DNA of 64,000 nt from Hemileia vastatrix (GCA_030280995.1 JASXTE010000005.1:26154501-26218500); one strand, 5' to 3'. Positions 34,101 through 44,072 are shown, counted from the first letter of the stretch. Program-made: numbers and translations. The notes: generated by a model not told the origin, from the letters alone.

Positions 34101-35841
34101 ACCATATCCTGCTTCACCAATGAAGAGGAAAGACATAGAGGATAATATTAAGATGTTATTAAAGATGAACATTGTTGAGAAGGTTGAAACTACACCAAAA
34201 TATTGTGTAATATCACCAGTGCTGATTTCTTATGAACAAGATAAAGCAAGACTGTGCGGTGATTATAGAGCATTAAATACATTTACAGTAGATGATATTT
34301 ATCCCTTTCCAAGGATTGCCTCTATACATGCTACCCTTAAAGGTGCTAAATATATAAGTTGCCTAGATGGAAATAAAGGGTACCATCAAATTCCTGTTGA
34401 AAAGAATTCACAGAACTTTTTGTTGATAACAACACACATGGGAATTTATAAGTATGTCAGAATGCCATTTGGACCAAAGAATGCTCCATCAGTATTTCAA
34501 AAGTTAATGGATATAACATTCCATAATGAAATGATTGAGGGATGGTTAATGGTATACATTGATGACATCATAGTGTTCTCTAAAACTTTTGATGAACACT
34601 TAATCCATTTAAGGAAAGTATTTCAGAAAATGGATGAAATAAAAATGACCCTTGCATTGAAAAAATGTAAATTTGGGTTTGAATCTTTAAAAGTGCTTGG
34701 TCATATTGTATCTGGCTTACAAATATGTGTAGACCAAAATAAAGTGGCTGCAATAAAGAATATTGGCATTCCCCAAAATGTGAAGGATGTACAATCTTTT
34801 CTTGGAATGTGTGGTTATTATAGACAATATATAAAAAACTACCAATCAATTGCTGCACCACTGACCACACTGATAAAGAAATCAGAAGCTTTCATTTGGA
34901 ATAATGAAAGACAACAAGCTTTTAATAAGTTGAAAGAATGTTTAATGACAGCTCCTATCTTGGGATTACCAGATTTCCAATTACCTTTTGTATTATATAC
35001 AGATGCAAGTTTTATTGGACTGGGTCCTGCTTTGCATCAAAAACAACTTATTGAAGGTAAAATGTCAGAAGTAGTAATCTGCTATATTTCACGTACTCTG
35101 AGAAGTGGTGAATTAAAATATGGTGCTACTCAACTTGAATGTTTGGCAGTAGTATGGGCTCTTGAAAAGCTACATTATTACCTTGAAGACCAAAAATTTG
35201 AGTTAATAACTGACTGTAGTGCAGTTAAGTCACTTTTAAACATGAAAACTCCTAATAGACACATGTTTAGATGGCAATTAGCTGTACAAGAATACAGAGG
35301 ACGGATGACTATTACACATAGAGCAGGAACCTTGCACTCTAATGTAGATCTGTTATCTAGAGTACCTCTGCCTAATAATGATGATAATCCTGCTTATGTT
35401 CCTGAGTCAGAGATTATTAACATTTATGGCATTTATATTGTAGATCTTGAGGATGAATTTATGCAATCAATTCTTGATAATTATAATTCAGATCCTGACT
35501 TAAGTAAATTAACTACAATATTAAATGATCCATCTAATGCTTCAATGAATGTTTTAATAAAAACATTACCAGATAAGTATAAAGAGGCATTAGAGAAAGG
35601 AAAATTTTCCATTGAGGATGGTTTTATATATTACAGGAAAAAATTAAGTAATGTAATTGTAATTCCCCCTTCAATGAAGGAGTTAATGTTAAGTATATGT
35701 CATGATGATATATTAGCAGGTCATTTTGACTACCATAAAACATTAACCAGAGTAAAAAACACAGCTTGGTGGATTAACATGTCTGAGGATGTTCAACATA
35801 TGTTGAAACATGTGATTCTTGTCAAAAATCTAAAAGATTAA
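31123..35841 (+). CDS. Gypsy-A Gag-protease-RT-RNase H-integrase N-terminus (1572-codon frame)
   Basis: One long frame from ATG 31123. In order: N-terminus with YNTRSKA; coiled coil at residues ~315-360 (NKELEKEHLSLTLKYDSLSN); capsid-like region around FIQRIDNLKF and LWFEAVLSEG; zinc knuckle CYKCNKPWVKGHKC (~residue 680); protease VLDTGAAGSVV (~790); RT with LCGDYRALN and the active site MVYIDDIIVFS (~1145); RNase H starting LYTDASFIGLG (~1290) with TDCSAVKSL; then the integrase zinc region HDDILAGHFDYHKTLTRV. The frame runs out at 35841 because a one-base deletion near 35800 disrupts the HHCC cysteines. The next frame immediately reads ETCDSCQKSKRLTG, which completes the zinc motif. Together with the integrase frame it would be one polyprotein, as is usual for chromoviruses. 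Confidence 0.92.
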   Translation: MSAPQDSVSEQPAYNTRSKANKNFPGHHHGGTTVPPARKHEYRGKGRPLKKDNYQKDVSSSSGSTVPSGQTGSEARGIKISHVQRSRAVAKQLQGRISADESGNGRIKGRPAQSIKSATPYPRRVHSLPGENPGRQMEMGLVSPTVDKPQLQQGSTPSSDFLSSPLQGKKAPKIRTGNHPLVSNLPSQIRHNTDNYNIGNSIDFKSVQKIEEDLRNLGFRVDTPDLSFIHNKSTIYNDNTVNPQLQPPTSEMRSSQESERIEKEDMEYFNNNPTVHRIVSALWNRMTDCEEQTVKLTSDTISSLTLNISQLATRNKELEKEHLSLTLKYDSLSNKYNDLSNKFCELEKLYETHLLKTESRTKLSFAQTNQSVSELLQRLTKVEIETANLIMNQDNHKYNQYNNNPFIGKNESHSFPIPPQLKPSGGSVKSENVSHKSVQEEIQDHLSKVNELLNLPKISEIKSNQKNWPKIDQYPTYDGEASSDWQHFIQRIDNLKFSYKLPDEEITSKLISLFKDVALLWFEAVLSEGRDYSWAEWKQLIEKQFGGSKFRLTQQRLYEKTRYNPLNGDKPMVFLMNLNKILKAIEPHMDFNLWKDKIIYKLPISVRDIVVARTLNVTEYSDFINICNEILLNHKYESRYSTYKQNVEPVKTQNSKTLQEKQKKPTAPVVPKKYETNTCYKCNKPWVKGHKCEKNINIVENQRESETETEKSKESSDYDSNISYSDENEVCMLEDDLSIFENPILNMDSNESLMNFEDAEIIKDIQADNFRMTPITVPAIISGENVNIVLDTGAAGSVVSTNTLQKIDSEYKFKLEPLQNKNWRGFGSVLHPIGKYKAAVFFKHQHGYVRVTCDFVVMDNTNCSNCFIIGNDILTKFGVKLDPANNNFTIGMNGKRKFKINSFNTVLHIESVTNSPSKGRESNEMELLETEISKASFGTQISETEKNNILELIKAFPMAFAHGTNELGLVKDHEMKISLTCDMDNIPASLKKKPYPASPMKRKDIEDNIKMLLKMNIVEKVETTPKYCVISPVLISYEQDKARLCGDYRALNTFTVDDIYPFPRIASIHATLKGAKYISCLDGNKGYHQIPVEKNSQNFLLITTHMGIYKYVRMPFGPKNAPSVFQKLMDITFHNEMIEGWLMVYIDDIIVFSKTFDEHLIHLRKVFQKMDEIKMTLALKKCKFGFESLKVLGHIVSGLQICVDQNKVAAIKNIGIPQNVKDVQSFLGMCGYYRQYIKNYQSIAAPLTTLIKKSEAFIWNNERQQAFNKLKECLMTAPILGLPDFQLPFVLYTDASFIGLGPALHQKQLIEGKMSEVVICYISRTLRSGELKYGATQLECLAVVWALEKLHYYLEDQKFELITDCSAVKSLLNMKTPNRHMFRWQLAVQEYRGRMTITHRAGTLHSNVDLLSRVPLPNNDDNPAYVPESEIINIYGIYIVDLEDEFMQSILDNYNSDPDLSKLTTILNDPSNASMNVLIKTLPDKYKEALEKGKFSIEDGFIYYRKKLSNVIVIPPSMKELMLSICHDDILAGHFDYHKTLTRVKNTAWWINMSEDVQHMLKHVILVKNLKD
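31208..31669 (+). CDS. Overlapping 153-aa ORF inside the Gypsy-A gag start
   Basis: In a second frame an ATG with strong context (ACCATGG, 31208) opens 153 codons ending at the stop by 31669. This frame looks more like real protein than the main frame over the same bases: it has a Glu/Lys/Leu-rich helical stretch (HLAKQVLKLEESKSLMFKEV and QMNQAMAELKGG). The main frame here is Gly/Arg/Ser-rich. The stop lies within TGGTAAGTAAC, a good splice donor (GTAAGT at 31668). Either this is a separate small Gag, or the ancestral Gag used this frame and was joined to the main frame by splicing or by compensated indels. I cannot tell which. Confidence 0.45.
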   Translation: MEGQQYPQPESMSIEEKDALLKKITIKKTSPPLQDQLSHLAKQVLKLEESKSLMFKEVEQLQNNCKVGFQQMNQAMAELKGGQPSQSNQQPPTQGGSTHSQEKILVDKWKWDWFHQQWTSHSCNRDPPPHLTSSAHPYKGKKRQKSGLATIPW

Positions 35842-36989
35842 CAGGAAAAAGAGCTGGTTTATTACAACAAATTGAGCAACCAAAAGCTCCATGGGAAATC
35901 ATTAACATGGACTTTGTAACAGGTTTGCCAATAGCAGGGCATAAGAGTTATAACTCCTGCTGGGTAATTGTAGATAGATTTACAAAGATGTGTAAATTTA
36001 TTCCTACCCACAAAGAGGTTTCTGCAAAGGACTTAGCTTTTTTATGGTGGACACAAATGTTAAATACAGCAGGTTTCCCCAAAGCAATAGTTTCTGACAG
36101 AGATCCTAAATTTACTTCTGAGTTCTGGACGTCACTTATGGATGTTTCAGGGTGTCAATTAAAACTTTCTACAGCACACCATCCACAAACTGATGGGCTA
36201 GCAGAAAGAATGATACAAACCTTAGAAGATATGATAAGAAGATACTGTGCTTTTGGTCTTAATTTTAAAGACAATGACAAATTCACGCATGATTGGGTAA
36301 CCCTTATACCAGGTTTAGAATTTGCATATAATAGTACAGTACATTCTGTCACTGGCAAAAAGCCATTTGAGTTATGGTTGGGTTATGTACCTAATACCCC
36401 TGCTAAAACTCTTAATAAGTTACCTAGATTGGATATTCATCCAGGTACTAAATCTTTTCTTCAGATGCAGGAACTATGCAGAAAACATGCTCAAGAATGT
36501 ATAAATAAGGCTTTTGAGTATGAAAAGAAAAGATGGGATAAAGCCCATAAAGAACAAATGTTCAAAGAGGGTGATGAAGTCCTTATTTCAACGCTACATT
36601 TCAATTTAAATGGTAATGTTAAATTGAAGGATCCATTCATTGGACCATTTGTAGTTAAAAAGATGGTTGGTAATAATGCTGTTGAGGTTATTCTATATGC
36701 ACCTTATGATAGAAAACATCCAGTATTTCCTATTTCTCTTATAAAACCATACCATTCTAATGATACTGCTCTCTTTCCAAGAAGATCAGGAAGGCATAAA
36801 CAGCAACCTGAAGAAATAGTGGAAAAAGCAGAAATTGAAAAGATACTTAAAAAGAGACACCTTACAAAAGAAAAGGGAGTTGAGTATCTACTAAGATTTA
36901 AAAATAAATCAAGTGAATATGACCAGTGGATTCCAGAAAATGAAATCTCTGATCTTAAAAATCTCTTGAAAAAATTTAAATCTAAATAA
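35800..36989 (+). CDS. Gypsy-A integrase with C-terminal chromodomain (frame-shifted from pol)
   Basis: Integrase inserts the element cDNA; the chromodomain targets chromatin. The frame picks up at the zinc-binding CDSCQKSK (35810s) just after the one-base shift, then shows the DDE core: DFVTGLPIAG (first D), VSDRDPKFTS (second D) and HHPQTDGLAERMIQTLE (E). The GPY/F-like segment follows (KDPFIGPFVVKKMVGNNAV), and residues ~310-360 form a chromodomain (AEIEKILKKRH ... GVEYLLRFKNKSSEYDQWIP). Stop at 36987-36989. The first ATG in this frame is at 35907 (MDFVTG), but the natural product is the fused polyprotein. No damage other than the shift. Confidence 0.92.
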
Positions 36990-37094
36990 TACTGTTCATT
37001 CAGTGTATGTATTATAAAAAATTATTTTTTATTTTTTATTTCATTCCTTAAGATTAATTAAAATGTCTTAACATTTTTTTTTATTGTTTTTTTT

Positions 37095-37106
37095 GGGGTG
37101 AGGGAG
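37095..37106 (+). other. Gypsy-A polypurine tract
   Basis: GGGGTGAGGGAG lies directly before the 3' LTR, in the position of the plus-strand primer. Confidence 0.8.
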
Positions 37107-38284
37107 TGTCAGCCTAAATATCCTTAGGACTGAGTATTTCTTATGCTTAAAATAAGATAACCTTAACTAGATTAAGCTTATATCTTAAAAATAAGGTTAA
37201 AATAATAATATATATTATTTTAGTATATATATATATAATTATTATTCTATTATATAATTTATAATAGTTTAAATAGCTTATCCATGGCCTAATAATACTT
37301 ATTAAGGTGTTAATGGAGTCATAATATACTTATCTTAAGTGATATGAAGTAATTATTGACATACATAAGCTTATATGTATACATAAATCTCATATTCAGT
37401 GAAATATGCAGTATATTATGTATATTTAGGTATATAAGTGGGTTTTAGCCCCTTAATAGCCTATAACCTTTGTTTTTCTGCTTATTTTAGGTCATATGGA
37501 CGAAATCAGTGGACTCACAATGCCTACAGAAGCATAGACACCTATATCAGGCGCATACACCCAGTTTGGACAACTAAAATTACTTCCTTGGATGGTTATT
37601 CACGGATTTATGGGTTGGAAATATGTTTTTGGGTTAATGTGGATGCTTGGGGATGTTATTGGGGGCTTGGACATTTTATTTGTTTCCTTTATATGCTTTT
37701 AGTTTCATTAAATCTCTTTTTGATCTTTTATTTTACCTGTTTCTTTATGGTATCCGCTTTTATCTGGGATTTCTATTTATGGTATGACTCTGTGTTATTA
37801 TTAATAGTGATGGAGGGTCCTTACTGGAGGTCTGGGTGTTGAAACTGCTTGAAGTGGACGCCATGGGGAGGTGATGGGCCCTCACAGTGCTGTAATTGCC
37901 GGGGATAGCAGTGACATCATCTGGATTGAAGGTCTGTGCACTCCAGTGGATTTGGGTATAAGTAAGGAGGGATTTTGACGGTTTATTATCATCATTCAAT
38001 TACTAAACTTCAAATAAACATTACACTACAATTATTAACATTCAGAAAATATATTATAAAGCCCTTATAAATTGATATTATCTTTATAATAGCTATAACT
38101 ATATTTTATTATTCTATTTTCCACCACTAGCACGCATTTAAATCCAAGTATTGTGAGTTTAATTTGAGTATAACTATTCTATTAGTCTTCCCCTGAGGTT
38201 TAATCACTAAATCATTTATTAATAAGTAGTAGGACCATAAAATAAAACTATTATATCATACTTATATACTAGACTGTACTGACA
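37107..38284 (+). repeat. Gypsy-A 3' LTR
   Basis: 1178 bp; differs from the 5' LTR by T/G at the start (CCTTAGGACTG), C/T, C/A and one TA unit. Followed by AAATC and the resumed Copia-2 RT. Confidence 0.95.
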
Positions 38285-39133
38285 AAATCACTCTACGGCT
38301 TGAAACAAGTGTCTTGGTGCTGGTACCAACTTGTGAAGAATTTTTTCATTGAGAACAACTTCAATTGCAGTACTTTTGACCCCACATTGTTCATCCACAA
38401 AGACCCATATCGGCCTTGTTTTGTGCATGTACACGTAGATGACTTCTCCATATTTGGCAAGGACATCAAATGGTTCAAAGACCTTATCTCCTCAAAATTT
38501 GATATGGAAGACCTAGGAAACTCTCAAATAATCTTAGGCATCAAAATAAACTGCGACGTATTACATTCCCGCATTTTCCTATCACAATCCAATGAGATAG
38601 AAGCAATCCTCAGTATCTACAGAATGAGAGACTGAAAATTGATATCCACTCCCATAGATTTTAACTCACGCTTTGCACCTGCCACAGATGAGGATCATGA
38701 TGAATTCTTGAAAACAGGGTGAAATTATTGATCCGCTGTGGGTCACCTCAACTATCTGGTCCAGTGCACAAGACCTGACCTGGAATTCGTGTGTAGCCAG
38801 TAATCAAAGTTCCTTAACAAACCAGGAATGAGCCATTGGAGGGCAATTGTCCATACACTGCGCTACCTAAAAGGGACCCAACATTTGAGCATCATTTTCC
38901 AGCCTCCAACATTGACCATTGAACCCTTGAAAGGATATTGTGACACGGATCACAGCTCATGCCTGGAAACACGACACTCAACCACCGGCTATCTATTCAC
39001 CCTTAAAAACTGCACCATTAGATGGAGGACAAAGAAAAAAGATTCAGTTTCAATCAGAACATCCGAATCTGAAGCTAAGGCCATCCTGGAAGCTGCACAA
39101 GAAGCCATTTGGCTCACTCATTTGCTCTGTGAC
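38285..39133 (+). pseudogene. Copia-2 RT C-part and RNase H N-part
   Basis: The frame resumes with SLYGLKQVSWCWYQ and includes the RT active site HVHVDDFSIFG. Stops follow after IYRMRD and again near 38715 and 38800. The connection segment NYLVQCTRPDLEF and RNase H blocks (GYCDTDHSSC, SIRTSESEAKAILEAAQEA, IWLTHLLCD) run up to the solo LTR. The target duplication GTGAC is at 39129-39133. Confidence 0.85.
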
Positions 39134-39941
39134 TGTCACCAGACAACCTATGCACGAGGTCAAGGGTGTTCCTGGAAGTGAGATGGAGGGAGGAGTTTAA
39201 AAACTTCTTCAAAGCACAGAGGAAATGTTTGAGGAACTGATTCGAAGATGACTTGAAGGAAGAGCTACTGCTTCGAGATATGTTCAAGAAGAATTCTAAT
39301 ATAATTTAAGGGTAATATTAATATTCTTAAGATCTCACAAAGGGTTGGAAACTCAATAATCAAAGATTTAGGATTGAGAAATGATTACTGAGAAAATAAG
39401 GAAAAATACAATAATAATGATTTAACCTGGGGCTTTACCACTATTTACTATATATACGTTTTATAATTTAATTCTAAAGAATGTCAAACCAAAACCCAAC
39501 CCCTTTTATATCCTTTACTCCTCCTTGCATTGACCTCATACCCATCCACTATTCTGCACACCACAGACCATTAAAAATACACCCGTTACACCTGGACCCT
39601 CCTCACTAACATCCGTCAATCCTTTAATCCTCTGCTAACCATTCAGTCCATTCTCACTACCCCTTTTAATAATCCACAGATACTTAATAAACCTTTTAGC
39701 GGACTATTACATTGACTATTGCGCTGTGCGTCGCTTATTGAGGAAAAGACTAACACACACTATTGAGAGATTGAATAATTTAGATTTAGAGTTTAGACTA
39801 GCGCAGTTGAATTGTGGGTTCACAAAGGAAAGTTGCAGTTGCTATGTAGAACTGCTTTCTGCGCTTTGAGTATGGATTTAGACCTCTGTCTTATTGATTT
39901 AATGAGCTGCTTTTGCCTCAAGTGTCATGTGGCGTGTGACA
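39134..39941 (+). mobile_element. Solo LTR, 808 bp, inserted in Copia-2 RNase H
   Basis: Starts TGTCACCAGAC and ends GTGTGACA (inverted ends TGTCAC/GTGACA). It is flanked by GTGAC at 39129-39133 and 39942-39946. Removing it joins LLCD directly to LNMPKHQC in frame. Its first ~350 bases match the minus strand of 1-353, so this LTR family occurs twice in the window. No internal coding region remains, so it arose by LTR-LTR recombination. Small frames inside are not supported. Confidence 0.88.
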
Positions 39942-40261
39942 GTGACCTGAACATGCCAAAACATCAGTGCCCTAAACCTGTCAAAATCTACAACGACAAC
40001 CAAGGATGCATTGCGCTAACAAAAAATCCCCTCTATCACGCACGAACCAAGCACCTAGACATACAACTTCATTGGATCTGTGAAAAAGTTGACAAACAAA
40101 TCTTTGAAGTACCCTACATGCCAAATGAAAAGATGCCTGCTGACATCCTGACCAAAGCAGTAAACAGAGTTAAACTCAAAACACACCTCTCAAAGATGCA
40201 TGTCCACAATAAGTTACTCAGCAGGGAAGGGTTTCAGGATCTGGAAGGCAATGCCTGTTAA
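39942..40261 (+). pseudogene. Copia-2 RNase H C-terminus
   Basis: The frame contains VKIYNDNQGCIALTKNP, ARTKHLDIQLHWI and the C-terminal MPADILTKAVNR signature of Copia RNase H. It ends at 40259-40261, about 30 bases inside the 3' LTR (QDLEGNAC), so the LTR encodes the last residues. Confidence 0.88.
40221..40231 (+). other. Copia-2 polypurine tract
   Basis: GCAGGGAAGGG directly precedes the 3' LTR and overlaps the coding end. Confidence 0.65.
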
Positions 40262-40981
40262 GTCAACGCAAACCTTATTTCTTATTTCTTTTTTACAAAT
40301 ACATCATTAGTGAAGCCTTAAATCCATAGATGTTGATAGTACAACAACGACTGAGTGATAGGTCTAGTTAGGTTAACTTCAATGATAGAAATATATATAT
40401 GTCTAGCTATTGTCATTATTTCCTCATTGATTTTATCCATTTACTTGATCAATCACCAACATTTATCACCATATTTCTCGCTGTTTACCCACTTGCAACA
40501 CTTTGTCACTATTGGATCTAGGTATTATTCTTTCCTTACTCATTCTCTTTTCCTTTCACCCATTTGTTACAATTACTCTAACATACATCCACACATATCA
40601 GGTTGGCAGACAATTTCACCATTACCCTGACTAATTTTTGTGACTAACCAAAAATTGTAATTCATATTTAAAAAGGTTAGACATTTACTTGCTCACCAGA
40701 ATGTATTTAGTTTATTAGCATTTTCTCATTGATTTTATCCATTTACTTTATCAGTCACCAAAATTTATTACCTAATTACTTGCTGTTTAACCACTTGCAA
40801 CACTTTGTCACTATTGCATCTAGGTTGGCAGACAATTGCACCATTACCCTGACTGATTTTTGTGACTAACCAAAAATCGTAATTCATATTTAAAAAGGTT
40901 GGAAGACAATTGTGCCATTACCCTGACTGATTTTTGTGACTAACCAAAAATTGTAATTCATATTTAAAAAGGTTTAAAACA
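40232..40981 (+). repeat. Copia-2 3' LTR (750 bp)
   Basis: Aligns with 25786-26459. It is longer mainly because a ~72-bp block (GACTGATTTTTGTGACTAAC ... AAAAAGG) is duplicated near its right end (about 40848-40975). The first bases are TTTCAGG instead of TGTCAGG, a decayed terminus. The divergence shows Copia-2 is much older than Gypsy-A. Confidence 0.8.
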
Positions 40982-41650
40982 TAATATTTTTCCCAAGCTA
41001 ACAGCAATGCTTCTTGCATCTCTTGATGTTTTTAGGTTGATATTTTTCTTGCACATTACAATTGAGGATTTTCTAAATTTTTTCAATAGGGTTAAGATCA
41101 GGAGATTGAGGTGGCTATTCAAGTTTTTTTATTTTATTTTTTAATTGAAATAAATTGGTGGCATCAGCTTTGTGGACAGGCCAATTGTCCTCCATGATTG
41201 TTAATGTGTGCTTAGGGTCTTTTTTTTGAGATAAGGCATAAAATTATTTATAAAGAGGTTTTCAATGAAGTCAGCTGCTTTTTACTGTTTAGGAGGAAGA
41301 AATACAAGCAGTAGTTTTTTAGTGTTGTAAAATGCTCCCCAGATAATAGTAGAAATTTTGGCCAATTTTGAAAGTGGGTTGGAGGCAATTTTCTTCATAC
41401 TTTTCAGATTTTGTGCACCAAACTAATGTAGATGATGACCTCTTTTCTATTTCAAATGAAGATTCATAGGTCCAAATTATTTTCTTTCAGTCACTAGCAG
41501 TCCACAAAGCATGATTCTAATGTAGAAAATAAAGAGTTCTATAATACTAAGCTATAGACACAATTCCAAGATGGGTTGGTTCTCTTTCATAAATGTTACT
41601 CTAAAAAGCAGAACATGCCACTCTAATATTTAAAGACAGTGAAAGAACGT
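40982..41650 (-). pseudogene. Tc1 transposase, main part (decayed)
   Basis: Minus-strand fragments in order: IIWTYESSFEIEKRSS (the 'SDES.F' block with the catalytic D replaced by Y-E), VWCTKSEKYEENCLQPTFK, MEDNWPVHKADATNLF (second catalytic D, 'QDNA.IH') and PPQSPDLNPIEKI (third catalytic residue region). This is the Tc1/mariner DD(E/D) order with multiple stops and frame changes. It runs into the Copia-2 3' LTR at 40981 and its C-terminus is at 25688-25785. Confidence 0.75.
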
Positions 41651-42594
41651 ATTGTAAGTCTGGTAATTTATTCTGGGTGTAGAGACGGAATGACAATTAA
41701 TAAAAGAAATAAAATGTGAATATATTTTAATATAAGCAATCAAACTGTTGGCTAGATCTATTCTCATTAAGCGCTACTATTCTCAGTCACTCCCTCATGA
41801 AGAGCTCTATCTAATACTATCCTTACTGTAGCAATAAAATGGTTCTACAGCACTACCTCTTTTATGCACACCCAATATGTACAAAAAAATAAAATATATC
41901 TATTTTTCTATTAATTACTAATCTCCCACACACACACCTCCACTATTAACAAATGAGTACTTATAGACATTTGTATATAAAGTGCCCCTTTCCTATGTTT
42001 CCTTGCCCTACAAATTTTCCTACACAAGTTCAGCATTAACAACATGAGTAACCACTAATTGTGAAACCCTTCATGCTTCAGCAAAAAACTTTCCAATCTT
42101 GAATCCTACCTTTCTTATCCTTTTAATGAGCGCTAATGATAAAGCCTTTTATTTTATAGTGCTTCTACTTATTTTTCCTAACATGTTTTCTATCTTCATG
42201 GGAAGAGACAGCTTCTCCCAAAAGCGTTGCTGCTGGCTTAAATTTCTATGCCACCTCTATTTCCAATTTTGTAGGTCCATATCATACATATAGCTCTGCC
42301 TACAACTTCTCACAAGTACATACCATATTTCCTGGTTTTTTAGCCCATTATGTATTACACCAACGTTTTCCCTGCCATGGACAATAATTCTATAATACGC
42401 ACAAAAAAAACAAAAAAAACAAAAAATGTGTGCAGAGAGTCTTCCTTTTCTGTGCTATCACATCCCTTTGTTGCACTCATATAAAAATTCTACTTGACAA
42501 CCCCTTTTTTGCGCTTGCTGCAAGCTGCAACATTTCTGCATTACTGCAAGATGTGTACCACAGTCTCCCTCTACTTGCAACTGTCCCCAGGTGC
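41651..42594. other. AT-rich noncoding region
   Basis: No gene or repeat family recognised; contains an A/C microsatellite-like stretch at 42402-42425 (CAAAAAAAACAAAAAAAAC). Confidence 0.45.
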
Positions 42595-42601
42595 TATAAA
42601 A
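42595..42601 (+). promoter_or_regulatory. TATA box of interrupted ORF
   Basis: TATAAAA lies 82 bases upstream of the ATG at 42683. A pyrimidine-rich stretch (TTCCTTCTTCTTCTCTTCTC) between them is typical of a fungal transcription start region. Confidence 0.5.
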
Positions 42602-42682
42602 CCAGATGCATACATTGCACTTTTTCCTCATTCCTTCTTCTTCTCTTCTCTCATCTTCTTCTTATCTTTAATTCACTTTATC

Positions 42683-42781
42683 ATGGACACCAACCAAAAA
42701 ATTGTCAATGCCATATGTCAATTTGTTGATGCACAAAAGGCTGCCGATCCTACTGCTCCTACTGTCAAAACTGTTCTTACC
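42683..42781 (+). pseudogene. Start of an unknown ORF, cut by a Gypsy-A copy
   Basis: ATG 42683 (ATCATGG context) opens 33 codons, starting MDTNQKIVNAICQFVDAQK, and runs straight into the LTR at 42782. The promoter-like TATA box and CT-rich leader suggest a genuine gene start, either host or transposon. The rest would lie beyond the nested elements, outside the window. No family recognised. Confidence 0.45.
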
Positions 42782-43956
42782 TGTCAGTGTGTGCTAGTAT
42801 CTAAGTATAATTTAATAGTAAATATTAATGGTCCTAATACTTATTGATAAATTATTTAGTGATTAAACCTCAGGGGAAGACTAATAAAATAGTTATTCTC
42901 AATATAAACTCAAATACTTGGATTTTTATCCATGCTAGTGGTGGAAAATAGATCAATAAAATATAGTAATAGTTTATATAAAGATAATATCAATTTAAAA
43001 ATGCTTTATAATATATTTATATATGATGATAAATGTGTAATAGTGTTTGTTTAATGTTTAGTAAGTAAGTGATCTCCAATAACCTGTCAAATCCTCCCTT
43101 ACTTATACCAAAATCTACTGGAGTGCACAGAACTTCAATCCAGATGATGTCACTGCTATCCCCAGAAATTACAGCACTGTGAGGGCCCATAACCTCCCCA
43201 TGGGGTCCACTTCAAGAAGTTTCAACACCCAGACCTCCAGTAAGGACCCTCCATCACAATTAATGATACCACAGACCCATACCATAAATAGAATAAACAG
43301 ATAAAAGCAGATACCATAAAGAAACAGGTAAAATAACTCATCTAAAGAGTATATAATGAAACCCAAAGTATATAAAGGAACCAAATTAAATTTAACAGCC
43401 CCAAATGACATCTCCAAGCATCCATATTAACCCAGTAATCATATTCCAACCCATAAATCCATGAAAATCCATCCAAGGAAAAAGATTAAGTTGTCCAAAC
43501 TGAATATATGCGCCTGAAATAGGTGTATATGCTTGTGTAGGAGTTGTGAGTCCACTGAATATGTCCATATGACCTAAAATAAGCAGAAAAAAAATCTATA
43601 GGCTATTAAGAGGTTAAAACCCACTTATAGACCTAAATATACATAATATAACTACATATTTCACTGAATATGAGGTTTATGGATACATATAAGCTTATGT
43701 ATGTCTATAATTACTTAATATCACTTAAGATAAGTATATTATGACTCCATTAACACCTTAATAAGTATTATTAGACTATGGATAAGCTATTTAAACTACT
43801 ATAATTCATATAATAGTGTAATGATTATATATATATGTATTATAGCCATATATATAAGTATTTTAACCTTATTTTTAAGATATAATCTTAATGTAATTAA
43901 GGTTATCTTATTTTAAAAAGAAAAATTACCCAGTCCTGGGGATACCTAGGCTAACA
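42782..43956 (-). repeat. Gypsy-A2 3' LTR (1175 bp)
   Basis: Diverged reverse-complement copy of the Gypsy-A LTR along its whole length. Confidence 0.88.
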
Positions 43957-44072
43957 CTCCCTCACCCAAAAAAAACAATAAGAACATGTTAAGACATTTT
44001 AATTAATAAGTAAGGAGTGAATAGAAAAATAAATTTAAAATTTCTATGATACATATACTGTACTAAACAGTA

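Larger units (their letters stand above)
29432..38284 (+). mobile_element. Gypsy-A: young chromodomain Ty3/Gypsy element (8.85 kb)
   Basis: LTRs 29432-30611 (1180 bp) and 37107-38284 (1178 bp) start TGTCAG and end CTGACA. They differ by only three substitutions and one 2-bp TA indel. The 5-bp duplication AAATC flanks the element (29427-29431 and 38285-38289). Inside lie a long gag-protease-RT-RNase H frame, an integrase with chromodomain, and a polypurine tract. A one-base frameshift near 35800 is the only clear lesion, so this is the youngest intact-looking element in the window. Confidence 0.95.
25786..40981 (+). mobile_element. Copia-2: old Ty1/Copia element, split twice
   Basis: 5' LTR 25786-26459 and 3' LTR 40232-40981 bracket a plus-strand gag-protease-integrase-RT-RNase H order. 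Gypsy-A (29432-38284) interrupts RT and a solo LTR (39134-39941) interrupts RNase H. Removing both restores the frame at the two junctions (LVLKK to SLYGLKQ, and LLCD to LNMPK). Several internal stops and frameshifts make it a dead copy. No clean target duplication was found at its ends. Confidence 0.85.
25392..41650 (-). mobile_element. Tc1/mariner relic split by Copia-2
   Basis: The left end is TA (25390-25391) followed by CAGTGGCCTGTAACAAGTC, a Tc1-like terminus. The C-terminal end of a Tc1-type transposase is at 25688-25785 (minus), and the preceding domains are at 40982-41650 (minus), on the other side of Copia-2. The right terminus was not found, and the true end may lie slightly beyond 41650. 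Confidence 0.65.

Noticed and set aside
36155..36504. Small ORFs overlapping the Gypsy-A integrase
   Set aside because: Out-of-frame shadows of the integrase core, without features of their own.
40982..40990. Target duplication of Copia-2
   Set aside because: Flanks (GTCTT on the left, TAATA on the right) do not match; the termini are decayed, so no duplication is claimed.
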